64,000 bases of DNA, taken from positions 2,178,581-2,242,580 of the forward strand of contig NZ_KE340297.1 in NCBI RefSeq assembly GCF_000413315.1, read 5' to 3'. Both the position numbers and the translations under genes were made by a program. Origin of the DNA: Propionibacterium sp. oral taxon 192 str. F0372 (lineage in GTDB: Bacteria > Actinomycetota > Actinomycetes > Propionibacteriales > Propionibacteriaceae). The notes beneath the pieces were generated by a model that searched no databases, was not told the origin of the DNA, and worked only from the letters and a program-made list of their open reading frames with translations. Position 1 is the first letter of the stretch. Each line of letters opens with the position of its first letter. Shown in pieces: positions 28,113 to 36,629 of the stretch.

Positions 28113-29438
28113 ATGCTCGAAGCCTTTTCCGGCCCGAAGAGGACATCGTGGGGGGATCGGTTGTCCAGGCCGATGCGCATCGTCGTCGGGGTCTCGGGAT
28201 CCATTGCTGCCTACAAGACCCCCATGATCATCCGACTGTTACGTGCTGCGGGCCATGAGGTGAAAGTCGTCGCCACACAGGCAGCGCTACAGTTCATTGG
28301 TGCTCCAACCCTTGCTGCGGTGTCGGGTTACCCGGTGTCCACCGGGGTCTTCGATGATCCGGCCGCTATCGAACATGTCGCCGTGGGGGAGTGGGCCGAT
28401 CTCGTGCTCATTGCCCCGGCATCGGCTGACCTGCTGGCCCGCATCGCCGCCGGGCGTGCCGATGATCTGTTAACGGCCACGGTCCTGACGACGTCAGCCC
28501 CCGTGGTCGTGGCCCCTGCAATGCACACCCAGATGTGGCTCAACCCTGCCACCGTGGAGAACGTGGATACACTACGTCGACGCGGGCTGGTCGTCATCAC
28601 CCCTGATTCCGGGCCACTGACCAGCTCCGATCATGGAGTCGGACGGCTGCCGGAGCCAGACAGGATCGTGCACGAGGCGCTTGCCACGGTGACCGGGCAG
28701 GAGGAGACGGCTGCCCGTCTCGCTGATCTGCCTCTAAAGGGGCGACGTGTCGTGGTCTCTGCAGGAGGAACCCGTGAGCCGATCGACCCGGTGCGTTACA
28801 TCGGCAATCGTTCCTCCGGTAGACAGGGGGTGGCGCTGGCCGTCGCAGCCCATCGCCTAGGTGCTGATGTCACCTTGGTGAGCGCCAATATTGGCGCGGA
28901 AGTACTTGCCCTGCTGCCCGCAGCGGTCGAAATTGTTCCGGTTGGTACCAGCAGGGAACTGGAGGATGCCGTGCGCAGCGCTACGGCAAAGGCGGATGTT
29001 GTGGTCATGGCTGCCGCTGTCGCGGACTTCCGCCCAGTGAAGCAGGCTGATTCCAAGATCAAGAAGCATCGCCTCGGCGGCTCGGATTCCCCTGGCGGCA
29101 TGCGTATTGAGCTGATAGAAAACCCTGACATCCTGGCCGGGCTCATTGCCCGTCCTCCCCGCACCGACGGCACCAGGACATTTGTCGTCGGTTTTGCTGC
29201 CGAAACCGGTGATGAGAACGGTGATGTGCTGGCTCATGGAACCGCCAAGGCGCGACGCAAGGGAGCCGATCTGCTTGCGGTTAATGCCGTGGGCAAGCAA
29301 CTGGGGTTCGGCGACGTGCCCAACGCGCTGGTCATCCTCGATTCCCAGGGCGAGGAGGTCGCCAAAGCATCGGGGACCAAGGATGAAGTGGCTGATGCTC
29401 TCATGGAACTCGTCGCCGAACGCTTGGCGGCCCGCTGA
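28113..29438 (+). CDS. coaBC: Bifunctional phosphopantothenoylcysteine decarboxylase / phosphopantothenate-cysteine ligase
   Basis: Catalyses two steps of coenzyme A synthesis. Counting from the first ATG (441 aa), the CoaC flavoprotein half (about 21-200) has GSIAAYK, the APASADLLARIAAG stretch and PAMHTQMW; His in place of the usual PAMN Asn is, as I recall, common in actinobacteria. The CoaB half (about 210-440) has SAGGTREPIDPVRYIGNRSSG and the VVMAAAVADFRP segment. ATG 28113 follows GAAAGCAGG; ATG 28173 would give a more usual N-terminus MRIVVGVSGS. The gene normally sits between rpoZ and metK but is 26 kb away here. Confidence 0.93.
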   Translation: MLEAFSGPKRTSWGDRLSRPMRIVVGVSGSIAAYKTPMIIRLLRAAGHEVKVVATQAALQFIGAPTLAAVSGYPVSTGVFDDPAAIEHVAVGEWADLVLIAPASADLLARIAAGRADDLLTATVLTTSAPVVVAPAMHTQMWLNPATVENVDTLRRRGLVVITPDSGPLTSSDHGVGRLPEPDRIVHEALATVTGQEETAARLADLPLKGRRVVVSAGGTREPIDPVRYIGNRSSGRQGVALAVAAHRLGADVTLVSANIGAEVLALLPAAVEIVPVGTSRELEDAVRSATAKADVVVMAAAVADFRPVKQADSKIKKHRLGGSDSPGGMRIELIENPDILAGLIARPPRTDGTRTFVVGFAAETGDENGDVLAHGTAKARRKGADLLAVNAVGKQLGFGDVPNALVILDSQGEEVAKASGTKDEVADALMELVAERLAAR

Positions 29439-29489
29439 GAGGTATCAGCTATCCGGACCGCTGGCCCCGGGTCGCCGAGCGATCACAGC

Positions 29490-29762
29490 ACACCCGGCGT
29501 GACGTCGCTTGGCGGGTACCTGGCACGACCTAGCAATCGGAGACCTTCTGGGCGAGATCTAGGTTTTCGGCGCTGAGACATGTGCCCCTGCCCGGCGTTG
29601 ATGTGTAGGAACTGGTCGGTCTCCAACCCGATCGACTCACTCACCGGGACCGGCATGAGGGTTATCTGCAGGTAGCGGCTGCTTGCGGTAGCTGGCGTCT
29701 TGGATCGTTGCAGCCTTGATGCCGAAGGCGTTCGGGTTCGGGCCGCTGCCGATGATGTTCAT
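29490..29762 (-). pseudogene. Frameshifted relic of a cupin-domain protein
   Basis: Minus-strand frames read, in order: NPNAFGIKAATIQDASYRK from ATG 29762; then, after a deletion and frame change, YLQITLMPVPVSESIGLETDQFLHINAGQGHM-like sequence (quoted in two halves: YLQITLMPVPVSESIGLE and TDQFLHINAGQGHM); then, in another frame, AENLDLAQKVSD-C-stop-VVPGTR. These pieces follow the order of small cupin proteins (LMSIPVG..IGLE..TDQF..G.G...NL....VSDDY...VPAGT.H). At least two frameshifts and one stop are present. The remainder of the 29439-29809 gap shows nothing else. Confidence 0.72.
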
Positions 29763-29809
29763 GCTGTAATGAGCCCATCGCGTTCTAGTGTGGTTGCTGG
29801 GAGGTGACA

Positions 29810-30289
29810 ATGTACGTAGGAAGCCAGGTGGTCCGTCTTTTGGGCACCATCTTCATGTTCATTGGCGGCACGACAGTCCTCGTGATGTTCATGGTGCTAT
29901 TTGTCATGATGGCGACCGGACAGACCCTTAGCCCCGCGTTGATCGGCTTCGCTGCCCCCGCAGTCGTTTTCCTCGTGCTCGGCGGGGTATTCCTGGAATG
30001 GGGCCGACGGACCCATCGGCGACTGACCTGGCTACGTAACAATGGGGTCCCTGCACAGGGACGAATCATTGACAAGTCAACCTCGTCAATCCGTGTCAAC
30101 AATTTTTACTACCAGATTGCTCACGTGCAGTTGCCCGACGGCCGTCGGTTTAGCTCCGAGCCCTTTGATGACCGCAAGTGGCAGTGGGAGATTGGTGATC
30201 TGATCACCGTTTTCGTTCACCCCACCGATCCCACCCAAGGTCTCGTCGACCTCAGCCCGGTGATTATGGACCGCTGGAGTAACGGCTGA
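29810..30289 (+). CDS. DUF3592-like membrane protein
   Basis: The 159 aa protein has two transmembrane helices (about 7-30 and 42-62) followed by a small beta-rich domain (RRLTWLRNNGVPAQGRIIDK...YYQIAHVQLPDGRRF...GDLITVFVHPTDPTQGLVD), the pattern of the DUF3592 family, whose function is unknown. ATG 29810 has GGAGG five bases upstream, better than the in-frame GTG at 29804. It ends two bases before the convergent acetyltransferase gene. Confidence 0.75.
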   Translation: MYVGSQVVRLLGTIFMFIGGTTVLVMFMVLFVMMATGQTLSPALIGFAAPAVVFLVLGGVFLEWGRRTHRRLTWLRNNGVPAQGRIIDKSTSSIRVNNFYYQIAHVQLPDGRRFSSEPFDDRKWQWEIGDLITVFVHPTDPTQGLVDLSPVIMDRWSNG

Positions 30290-30290
30290 A

Positions 30291-30860
30291 TCACAGCTGC
30301 TTGATTACTTTTGCTGGAACCCCGCCCACCATGGTCTGGGATGGAACATCGGAGGTGACCACAGCCCCAGCGGCCACGACAGCGCCAATCCCGACAGATA
30401 CCCCAGGTAAGATCGTAGCGCTGGCCCCAATCCAGACGTCCCTGCCAATGTGCACCTGCGCGGGGTGGAGCGCGGCACGCCTGGTGGGGTCCTGATCGTG
30501 GTTTAGCGTGGCAATTACCACATTGTGGCCGATGAAGACACCATCGGCAATGTGGATACCGCCTTGGTCCTGGAATTTGCAGCCGGCATTGATGAACACA
30601 TTGCGTCCGACATGGATGTTTTTCCCACAATCGGTGTTGAAAGGTGGGAAGACCACAAACGAGGAGTCGAGTTCTGTGCCGAAAAGTTCTTCGAATAGCC
30701 GGTGCCGCATTCGCGGGTCTGGCTCCGAGTTGATCCGCATACATAAGGCGATGGCTTCGGTGGCCAGGGTATGCATGATCTCCGCAGATTCGGTGCCCGG
30801 CACTACCGTCTCACCGGCCTCCCAGCTACGACGGGCGAATTCGATACGCCGGGGATCCAT
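30291..30860 (-). CDS. Maltose/galactoside O-acetyltransferase-like protein
   Basis: A left-handed beta-helix acetyltransferase that uses acetyl-CoA to acetylate sugars. The 189 aa protein has the N-terminal Mac helix pair and hexapeptide repeats ([17 protein letters not shown]...[15 protein letters not shown]...[22 protein letters not shown]), with catalytic His in LNHDQDP and the ending [11 protein letters not shown] chose ATG 30860 ([13 protein letters not shown] ten bases upstream) over the longer reading from 30950. The true sugar substrate cannot be read. Confidence 0.87.
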   Translation of the reverse strand: MDPRRIEFARRSWEAGETVVPGTESAEIMHTLATEAIALCMRINSEPDPRMRHRLFEELFGTELDSSFVVFPPFNTDCGKNIHVGRNVFINAGCKFQDQGGIHIADGVFIGHNVVIATLNHDQDPTRRAALHPAQVHIGRDVWIGASATILPGVSVGIGAVVAAGAVVTSDVPSQTMVGGVPAKVIKQL

Positions 30861-30901
30861 TATCAAGAAACCTCCATTGCTCGAGAGAATAGAGCAATCG
30901 A

Positions 30902-31519
30902 CTATATGTCGGTAAGTCGATGCCCGTCTGCCGTCCACTGCCCGGAACAACCTCTGCGGTGGGAGCCCAGCAGGTGAGTGTCGATCACCCCGATTGCCTC
31001 CATGAGCGCGAACATTGTCGTGGGGCCTACAAAGCTAAACTCACGTCGCTTCAGTTCCCGGGATAGCGCGATCGACTCGGAAGAAGTCGTGGGCACATCG
31101 GACTGGGAGATTGGTAGGGGAGTGGTCCTCGGTTGGAAGGACCAAACCAGGTTGTGTAGACCGCCTGATTCGCGCAGCGCAAGGGTAGCGCGTGCATTGG
31201 TGATTGCTGCCATGATCTTGGCGCGGTTTCGGACAATGCCGACATCATTGAGAAGCCGAGAAATGTCGGCCTCATTAAAATCTGCGACTTGGTCGGGAAC
31301 GAAATCGGCAAAAGCAGTGCGGAATGCGGGACGCTTGCGTAGAATTGTCGCCCAGGACAACCCCGATTGGAACCCCTCCAGCACCAAACGTTCGTACACC
31401 CCGCGTTCATCACGTACTGGTACGCCCCACTCGGTGTCGTAGTAGATACGCATCAACTCACTCGACTCGGCCCAGATAGGTCTACTCAACCCGTCTGCCC
31501 CGATCACCAGATCCGGCAT
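30902..31519 (-). CDS. tag: DNA-3-methyladenine glycosylase I family, zinc ligands not conserved
   Basis: Tag excises 3-methyladenine from alkylated DNA. The 205 aa protein has [24 protein letters not shown] with the substrate-recognition Glu, [11 protein letters not shown] and [25 protein letters not shown]. Three of the four zinc ligands known from E. coli Tag (Cys4, His17, His175, Cys179) look replaced: RPIWA lacks the first Cys, YYD replaces YHD, and GSHRR replaces GC; only the His in THLLG remains. ATG 31519 has GGAGG five bases upstream. It may be active without zinc. Confidence 0.85.
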   Translation of the reverse strand: MPDLVIGADGLSRPIWAESSELMRIYYDTEWGVPVRDERGVYERLVLEGFQSGLSWATILRKRPAFRTAFADFVPDQVADFNEADISRLLNDVGIVRNRAKIMAAITNARATLALRESGGLHNLVWSFQPRTTPLPISQSDVPTTSSESIALSRELKRREFSFVGPTTMFALMEAIGVIDTHLLGSHRRGCSGQWTADGHRLTDI

Positions 31520-31620
31520 GGGCACCTCCGCTACCATCATGCATGCAAGAGGTTCTACGCACCAGTCTGCTCGACGCTGTGCAAAGAGCACGGCGGATGC
31601 ACGAATGCACAGGAGGATCA

Positions 31621-32481
31621 ATGAGGATCGGCGTCACCGGAGCAACAGGATTCATCGGGCGCGGCGTCGCACGAGGGCTTGCAGCCAAGCATAAGGATCT
31701 GCGTCTCATCGTCCGCGATGCACGCAAGGCACCAGCCGGCAACTGGGGCGTGCGGAGCACCGGTGGGTACTTCGATAAGATCGGTAATGTCTCGGCTCTG
31801 CGCGGCGTCGACGTGCTGTTCATGGTCTCGGCGGCCGAATCCGCCGACCGGGTCACTCACCAGAAGGCGTTCATTGAGGCCGCCGAGAAGGCAGGGGTGA
31901 AGCATATCGTCTACACCTCTTTCATTGGCGCGGCTCCGGATGCCACCTTCACTCTGGCTCGCGACCACTGGGCGACAGAGGAAGCGGTCCGCTGCTCCGG
32001 GATGGCCCACACCTTCCTGCGCAACTCCTTCTACATGGACTTCTTCCCCAAGGCAGTAGTGGACGGTGTGATCGCCGGGCCTGCAGGAAAGGGAAGAACC
32101 GGTGCAGTCGCCAGGGCCGATGTGGTGGATGCGGTCGTTGGAGTGCTGGATGATCCCGATGCCCACACCGGAAAAACTTACGAACTCACTGGCCCCGAGA
32201 CAATCGACCTTGAGCAGATCGCCGCGATCATCACGGAACTTGCGAACCGACCTACCAGCTACGTGAACCAGGACCTCGCCGAGGCTTACGAGACCCGGCA
32301 CAAGTACAACGTTCCCGAATGGCAGATCGAAGCTTGGGTGAGCACCTACACAGCGATCGCATCAGGGGTCATGGATGTGGTCACCGGCGATGTTCGAACT
32401 CTCAGCGGGCACGACCCGATGAGTTTCGCGGAATTCATCGCCCTGGACAACCCTTCGACGGAGCATATGCCGGTCTATTGA
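31621..32481 (+). CDS. NmrA-like NAD(P)-binding protein
   Basis: An atypical short-chain dehydrogenase family. The 286 aa protein begins MRIGVTGATGFIGRGVARGL (dinucleotide site), has IVYTSFIGAAPDATFTLARDH and FLRNSFYMDF, and ends with a helical substrate domain. Proteins of this family include quinone/NADPH sensors and reductases; no substrate is evident. ATG 31621 has AGGAGGA upstream. It is divergent from tag with about 100 bases between. Confidence 0.85.
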   Translation: MRIGVTGATGFIGRGVARGLAAKHKDLRLIVRDARKAPAGNWGVRSTGGYFDKIGNVSALRGVDVLFMVSAAESADRVTHQKAFIEAAEKAGVKHIVYTSFIGAAPDATFTLARDHWATEEAVRCSGMAHTFLRNSFYMDFFPKAVVDGVIAGPAGKGRTGAVARADVVDAVVGVLDDPDAHTGKTYELTGPETIDLEQIAAIITELANRPTSYVNQDLAEAYETRHKYNVPEWQIEAWVSTYTAIASGVMDVVTGDVRTLSGHDPMSFAEFIALDNPSTEHMPVY

Positions 32482-32568
32482 GAGCACACGAGGATAGCGT
32501 TGGCAACAGTTTCATCACCATGTGGCGCCATACCATGTGGTGGGCTGGTCCGTTCCGGAGTCCCAACC

Positions 32569-32574
32569 TAGAAT
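32569..32574 (+). promoter_or_regulatory. -10 box of a probable leaderless L,D-transpeptidase transcript
   Basis: TAGAAT is followed by seven bases (CCACCGG) and the GTG start. Confidence 0.55.
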
Positions 32575-32581
32575 CCACCGG

Positions 32582-34024
32582 GTGAACAAAGTAGCAAGAC
32601 GGCGTCGGCTGGTGGTCATCGGGGTGATCAGCGGGGTCGTTGCGTGCCTCGGGCTGGCAACCGCTTCCTATGGGGCGTACTTCTCCGATCGTGCCCTACC
32701 GGGTGTATCGGTGCTGGGGGAGTCAGTCACCGGGAAAACAGCGCAGGAAATCGCCACGATGATCACCGAGCGTTCCTCCCAGGTGGCTATTGATGTCACG
32801 GTTGATGGCCGGACCACCGCCTACGGTCTCGGCGAATTGGGCGCAACCGTTGATGTCGACGCGACCATCGCCCAAGTGTTCGCCGAGAACCAGACCCTAG
32901 GTTCTCGGTTGACCGGAGCTCTTGGCAAGAAGCAGGTGCCACTGGTCGTCTCAGTCGACAAGAACATCACCGACAGTGCGGTGCAAAAGCTCACAGCGGC
33001 CAACCATATTCCCTCCGTTGATGCGAAGGTGGCCTTCGACGAGAACACCGGAAGCTTCGCATCGGCGCCCGGTCTGGTGGGTTCGGCCGTCGATCCTCTA
33101 CCGCTGGTGCAGGCAGTCAATACGGCAGCCTCCACCCTGCAGTCAACTTCGCTGACCCTGGCGGAACACCAGGTCGCACCAAAAATCTCCGACGCCGATG
33201 CCGAGCGCATCGCTGCTGAGGCGAATAAGATCGTTGATCTTGATGTCATCGTCGCTGGCAAGGACACAGTAGCCTTCTCACCGACACGGGCCGACAAGGC
33301 CTCCTGGGTTACGATTCCGGGCCCAGATTCTGCCGAGTTCGTTGCCACCGTTGATTCCGCCAAGGTCACCGAGTGGGTCGACAAGACCACCGCGTCGGCC
33401 AATGTTGAAGCGGTGAACGGTGTGCGCAGTATCGACGAGAACGGAAAGCTCGTCAAGGTCTCCACTGAGGCGGTCGATGGGTGGGCGGTGAACAACCACG
33501 ACAAGGTTGCTGAGGCGATCACCGCCGCAGTGTCCAACGGACAAAACTTCACCGGTGAGTTCACCTTCGATCAGATCAAGGCGACTTGGCGTGAGAAGAA
33601 GGTCGCCGCAGGTTCCGAGAATCTCATCTATCAGCCGGCTCCTGGTGAGAAGTGGGTTGATCTGAATCTCGGCAACAACACAGTGACCGCTTATGAGGGC
33701 AGCAAAGTGGTGCTCGGGCCTGTTGGAATTGTGCCGGGTCGGCCTGGCATGGAAACCCCCACCGGTACCTACAGCGTCTATCTCAAGTACGAATCGCAGA
33801 CTATGCGTGGTACCAACGAGGACGGCACCACCTATGAGGCCGAAGGGGTCGAATGGGTTTCCTATTTCACCGGCTCCATCGCTTTCCACGCAGCCCCTTG
33901 GCAGCCTTCCTTCGGCTGGAGCGGTGCGGGAGGATCGCATGGTTGCGTCAACATGTCCACCGCCGATGCCCGTTTCATCCACCAGTGGTCGAGTATCGGT
34001 ACCGTTGTTGTCTCCCACTACTGA
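32582..34024 (+). CDS. L,D-transpeptidase with peptidoglycan-binding domains
   Basis: Makes 3-3 peptidoglycan cross-links outside the membrane. The 480 aa protein has a basic N-terminus and one transmembrane helix (about 9-33), tandem PG_binding_4-like domains (about 40-330: GVSVLGESVTGKTAQEI, VDVTVDGRTT), and a YkuD domain (about 355-480) ending in SHGCVNMSTADARF with the catalytic Cys (residue 455). Its wall position fits the SHGC motif and signal anchor. GTG 32582 is set by the -10 box seven bases upstream. Confidence 0.92.
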   Translation: MNKVARRRRLVVIGVISGVVACLGLATASYGAYFSDRALPGVSVLGESVTGKTAQEIATMITERSSQVAIDVTVDGRTTAYGLGELGATVDVDATIAQVFAENQTLGSRLTGALGKKQVPLVVSVDKNITDSAVQKLTAANHIPSVDAKVAFDENTGSFASAPGLVGSAVDPLPLVQAVNTAASTLQSTSLTLAEHQVAPKISDADAERIAAEANKIVDLDVIVAGKDTVAFSPTRADKASWVTIPGPDSAEFVATVDSAKVTEWVDKTTASANVEAVNGVRSIDENGKLVKVSTEAVDGWAVNNHDKVAEAITAAVSNGQNFTGEFTFDQIKATWREKKVAAGSENLIYQPAPGEKWVDLNLGNNTVTAYEGSKVVLGPVGIVPGRPGMETPTGTYSVYLKYESQTMRGTNEDGTTYEAEGVEWVSYFTGSIAFHAAPWQPSFGWSGAGGSHGCVNMSTADARFIHQWSSIGTVVVSHY

Positions 34025-34093
34025 GCCCTGATTCCCGGACGGTGGCCGGGTGTCGGCTTGGGTCCTTCACACACCGCCGATAAGTTGTCCGAC

Positions 34094-35644
34094 GTGAGTC
34101 AAGCCCCAGATGCGTCGACCCCCGAGAGCGAACGACACCTGCGACTGCGGTGGGTGGGCTTGGCGGTGCTGTCCTTGAGCCTGTTCATGGCTTCCTTGGA
34201 CAATACGATCCTCAACGTGGCGCTTCCCACGCTGTCCCGTGAGCTTGGCGCAACCATGGACCAGTTGCAGTGGACAGTGGATTCCTACCAGGTGACCTAC
34301 GCAGGCCTGCTGCTGGTTGCTGGGGCACTGGCTGACAGGTGGGGGCGGTCAAAGACCTTCCTAGCCGGGGCTCTCGTCTTCGGCCTGGCATCCATGGGGG
34401 CGGCCCTGTCAACGACGACCACCATGCTCATCTGGGCCCGGGCTGTCATGGGCATAGGGGCAGCTCTGCTGGCCCCATCTACTCTCGCTTTAGTCTCGGC
34501 ATTGTTCACCACCCCGAAGGAACGCACCCTGGCCTTTGCCCTGTGGTCGGGGGCCAATGGCGCCGGCGGGGCCGCCGGTCCGGTGCTGTCGGGAATCCTG
34601 CTGGAGCATTTCAACTGGTCATCAATCTTCTGGCTGAATGTGCCTGTTGCAGTGGCGGTGGTGGGTGTCGGGGCTTGGGTGTTACCGAAACGTACGACAC
34701 CGGGCAGCGGGGAACCGGTCGACTTCCTCGGGGGTGTGGGATCCATGGTGTGCCTAGCCATGGTGTGCTGGGCAGTGATCTCTGCTCCTGGCCTGGGCAT
34801 CAACTCGCCCTTGGTTATCGGAGTGCTCATGGCCGGGTTGGGGCTCGCCGCGTTGTTCGTGTGGCACGAATCCCGTGTCGTAGCGCCACTGATGCGTCTT
34901 GACCTGTTCACCATCCGACAGTTCTCTGTCGCCGTGGGGGTGGCCGGTCTGGTCACTGCTGGTGGCGCAGGAGCCCTTTTCGTCCTTACCCAGCACTTAC
35001 AACTGATCCTCGGTTTCACCCCACTGGAAACCGGGTTGCGCGTGTTGCCCATCGCTGCAGCGGTGCTGATCGGTTCGGTGATGGCTCCCCACACCATCCA
35101 GCGCCGGGGTCTGAAGATCACCGTCATGGTGGGGCTGGGCTTCGTGACCGGTGGCTTCACCTGGATGGCCACGACTGGGATCGAGGATGGCTTCGGGTAC
35201 CTGTTGATCGGGGCACTTGGCTTTGGGCTGGGGGCCGGGCTGCTGGTCCCGGCCGCCACCCAAGCCGTAATGGATTCACTGCCCAGCGACGTGACCGGGG
35301 TCGGTTCGGCCACCAATACCGCCTTGATGCAGGTGGGTAGTGCACTGGGGGTGGCCGTCGTCGGCTCAATCCTGGCATCCCGCTACCGGGGGGCGGTCAC
35401 CTCCGCAGATACTTGGGCGAATCTGGATCTTTCCCAGCAGAATGCCGCATCGACGTCTCTGCAATCCGCCATTGAGGTGGCATCTGCTCTTCCTGGACAG
35501 CAGGCCGAACAGTTGGTTGCCGCGGCACGCGAGGCTTTTGTCCTGGGCATGCAGCTGGGGCTCGGTGTCTGCGCGGCTTGCGTGGGTGTCTCGTTGATCT
35601 CTGTATGGGCTCTGTACCCATCCGACAGGTTCCAGCGGCTATAG
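34094..35644 (+). CDS. DHA2-family (14-TM) MFS transporter
   Basis: A proton-coupled exporter of the EmrB/QacA type. The 516 aa protein has the family motifs MASLDNTILNVALPTL (helix 1), LADRWGRSKTF (motif A), ARAVMGIGAALLAPSTLALV (motif C region) and about 14 predicted helices. GTG 34094 gives a Ser/Pro-rich N-terminus; TTG 34058 is an alternative. It lies directly upstream of the FMN riboswitch but is not itself under it. The substrate is unknown. Confidence 0.9.
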   Translation: MSQAPDASTPESERHLRLRWVGLAVLSLSLFMASLDNTILNVALPTLSRELGATMDQLQWTVDSYQVTYAGLLLVAGALADRWGRSKTFLAGALVFGLASMGAALSTTTTMLIWARAVMGIGAALLAPSTLALVSALFTTPKERTLAFALWSGANGAGGAAGPVLSGILLEHFNWSSIFWLNVPVAVAVVGVGAWVLPKRTTPGSGEPVDFLGGVGSMVCLAMVCWAVISAPGLGINSPLVIGVLMAGLGLAALFVWHESRVVAPLMRLDLFTIRQFSVAVGVAGLVTAGGAGALFVLTQHLQLILGFTPLETGLRVLPIAAAVLIGSVMAPHTIQRRGLKITVMVGLGFVTGGFTWMATTGIEDGFGYLLIGALGFGLGAGLLVPAATQAVMDSLPSDVTGVGSATNTALMQVGSALGVAVVGSILASRYRGAVTSADTWANLDLSQQNAASTSLQSAIEVASALPGQQAEQLVAAAREAFVLGMQLGLGVCAACVGVSLISVWALYPSDRFQRL

Positions 35645-35662
35645 TGAACTCCGCAAGAATCA

Positions 35663-35787
35663 ATGTGCCCGGGGTCGGTGAAAGTCCGAACCGGCGGTGA
35701 TAGTCCGCGACCCACGATCCACACGGTGAGTGGTTGAACCGGTGGAATTCCGGTACCGACGGTGAGAGTCCGGATGGGAGAGCACGT
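35663..35787 (+). ncRNA. FMN riboswitch (RFN element)
   Basis: The RFN consensus is present in order: GGGGTCGGTGAAAGTCCG, ACCGGCGGTGATAGTCCGCG, TGGTTGAACCGGTGGAATTC, and ACCGACGGTGAGAGTCCGGA ending GGGAGAG. Helix P1 forms between ATGTGC (35663-35668) and GCACGT (35782-35787), one G-T pair included. A short hairpin (CCGG...CCGG) just downstream overlaps the GGAGG of ribX, so control probably acts on translation. FMN binding would switch ribX-ribY off. Confidence 0.95.
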
Positions 35788-35846
35788 CATGTCGGATGCT
35801 TCACGTGTCCGTTTCTGTGTCGCCCCGGTCCAAGCCGGAGGTGTAC

Positions 35847-36629
35847 GTGACCAAGGACAACTCGCCACTGGGACTGCGGATCGTAGCTCCAGTGGTTGCA
35901 GCATCTCTTGTGTTGTTGGTCTGGTTTGCTGTCGCCGCCGCGCACAGCATTCCGACAACCCTGCTGCCCGATCCGGGTGATGTGCTGCAACGCCTTGGCC
36001 GGGATCTGACCTCGGGACGCTTGTGGCTTCCGCTGTGGGTCACCACCCTTGAGGCTTTGGCTGGATGCGCACTGTCTGCCCTGACAGCGATGCCGATCGC
36101 CTATCTGATAGCTCACTCCAAGCTTGCCGATGCGGCGCTTTCGCCCTATCTGGCAGCCTCTCAGGCGATCCCGGCGGTGGCCGTCGCCCCACTGATGGTC
36201 ATCTGGGTTGGCTACGGGATGCTTCCGGTGGTGCTGCTGTGCTCGGTCATGGTCTTCTTCCCGATGGTGCTGTCCACGGTGCTGGGGTTGCGCTCGATTG
36301 ACAAGGAACTGCTGGACGCGGCGCGCGTCGACGGTGCGACCGCCTGGCAGTTGGCGTGCTGGATGGAGTGGCCACTGGCTTTGCCCGCCACCCTAACCGG
36401 ATTGCGTAACGGCTTCACCCTGTCGATCACCGGTGCGGTCGTCGGCGAGCTGGTCATGGGTGGATCGGGACTCGGTCAGCGTCTTGCCGTCCAGTCTCAG
36501 TCCGTCGACACCATCGGACTGTTTTCCACCCTCATCGTGCTCAGCGTGCTCGCTGTGACGATCTTCTTGTCCATGCGGCTGGTCGAATGGCTAGCCAATC
36601 CATTTGCGAGTCGAAGGAGACTAAAATGA
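35847..36629 (+). CDS. ribX: Riboflavin ABC transporter permease (RibX-like)
   Basis: The 260 aa protein is a BPD_transp_1 permease of the ThiX/SsuC type with about six transmembrane helices and the ATPase-contact EAA loop LLDAARVDGATAWQLACWMEWPLALP-like (near residue 160). GTG 35847 has GGAGG five bases upstream; starts further 5' would lie close to the riboswitch and lack such a site. Genes of this type with ribY behind an FMN riboswitch are known as RibXY, first described from Chloroflexus. The start of ribY overlaps the stop. Confidence 0.85.
   Translation: MTKDNSPLGLRIVAPVVAASLVLLVWFAVAAAHSIPTTLLPDPGDVLQRLGRDLTSGRLWLPLWVTTLEALAGCALSALTAMPIAYLIAHSKLADAALSPYLAASQAIPAVAVAPLMVIWVGYGMLPVVLLCSVMVFFPMVLSTVLGLRSIDKELLDAARVDGATAWQLACWMEWPLALPATLTGLRNGFTLSITGAVVGELVMGGSGLGQRLAVQSQSVDTIGLFSTLIVLSVLAVTIFLSMRLVEWLANPFASRRRLK

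Noticed and set aside
27736-28227. Plus-strand open frame of 163 codons before coaBC
   Set aside because: It covers the minus-strand PNPOx relic and the start of coaBC in another frame; its composition is not protein-like.
34094-35644. The DHA2 exporter as a riboswitch-controlled riboflavin transporter (RibZ-like)
   Set aside because: The riboswitch lies after its stop codon and points to ribX, so it cannot control the exporter's translation.
35762-35980. Small open frame starting inside the FMN riboswitch
   Set aside because: It overlaps the aptamer and then ribX in another frame, and has no ribosome site or conserved content.
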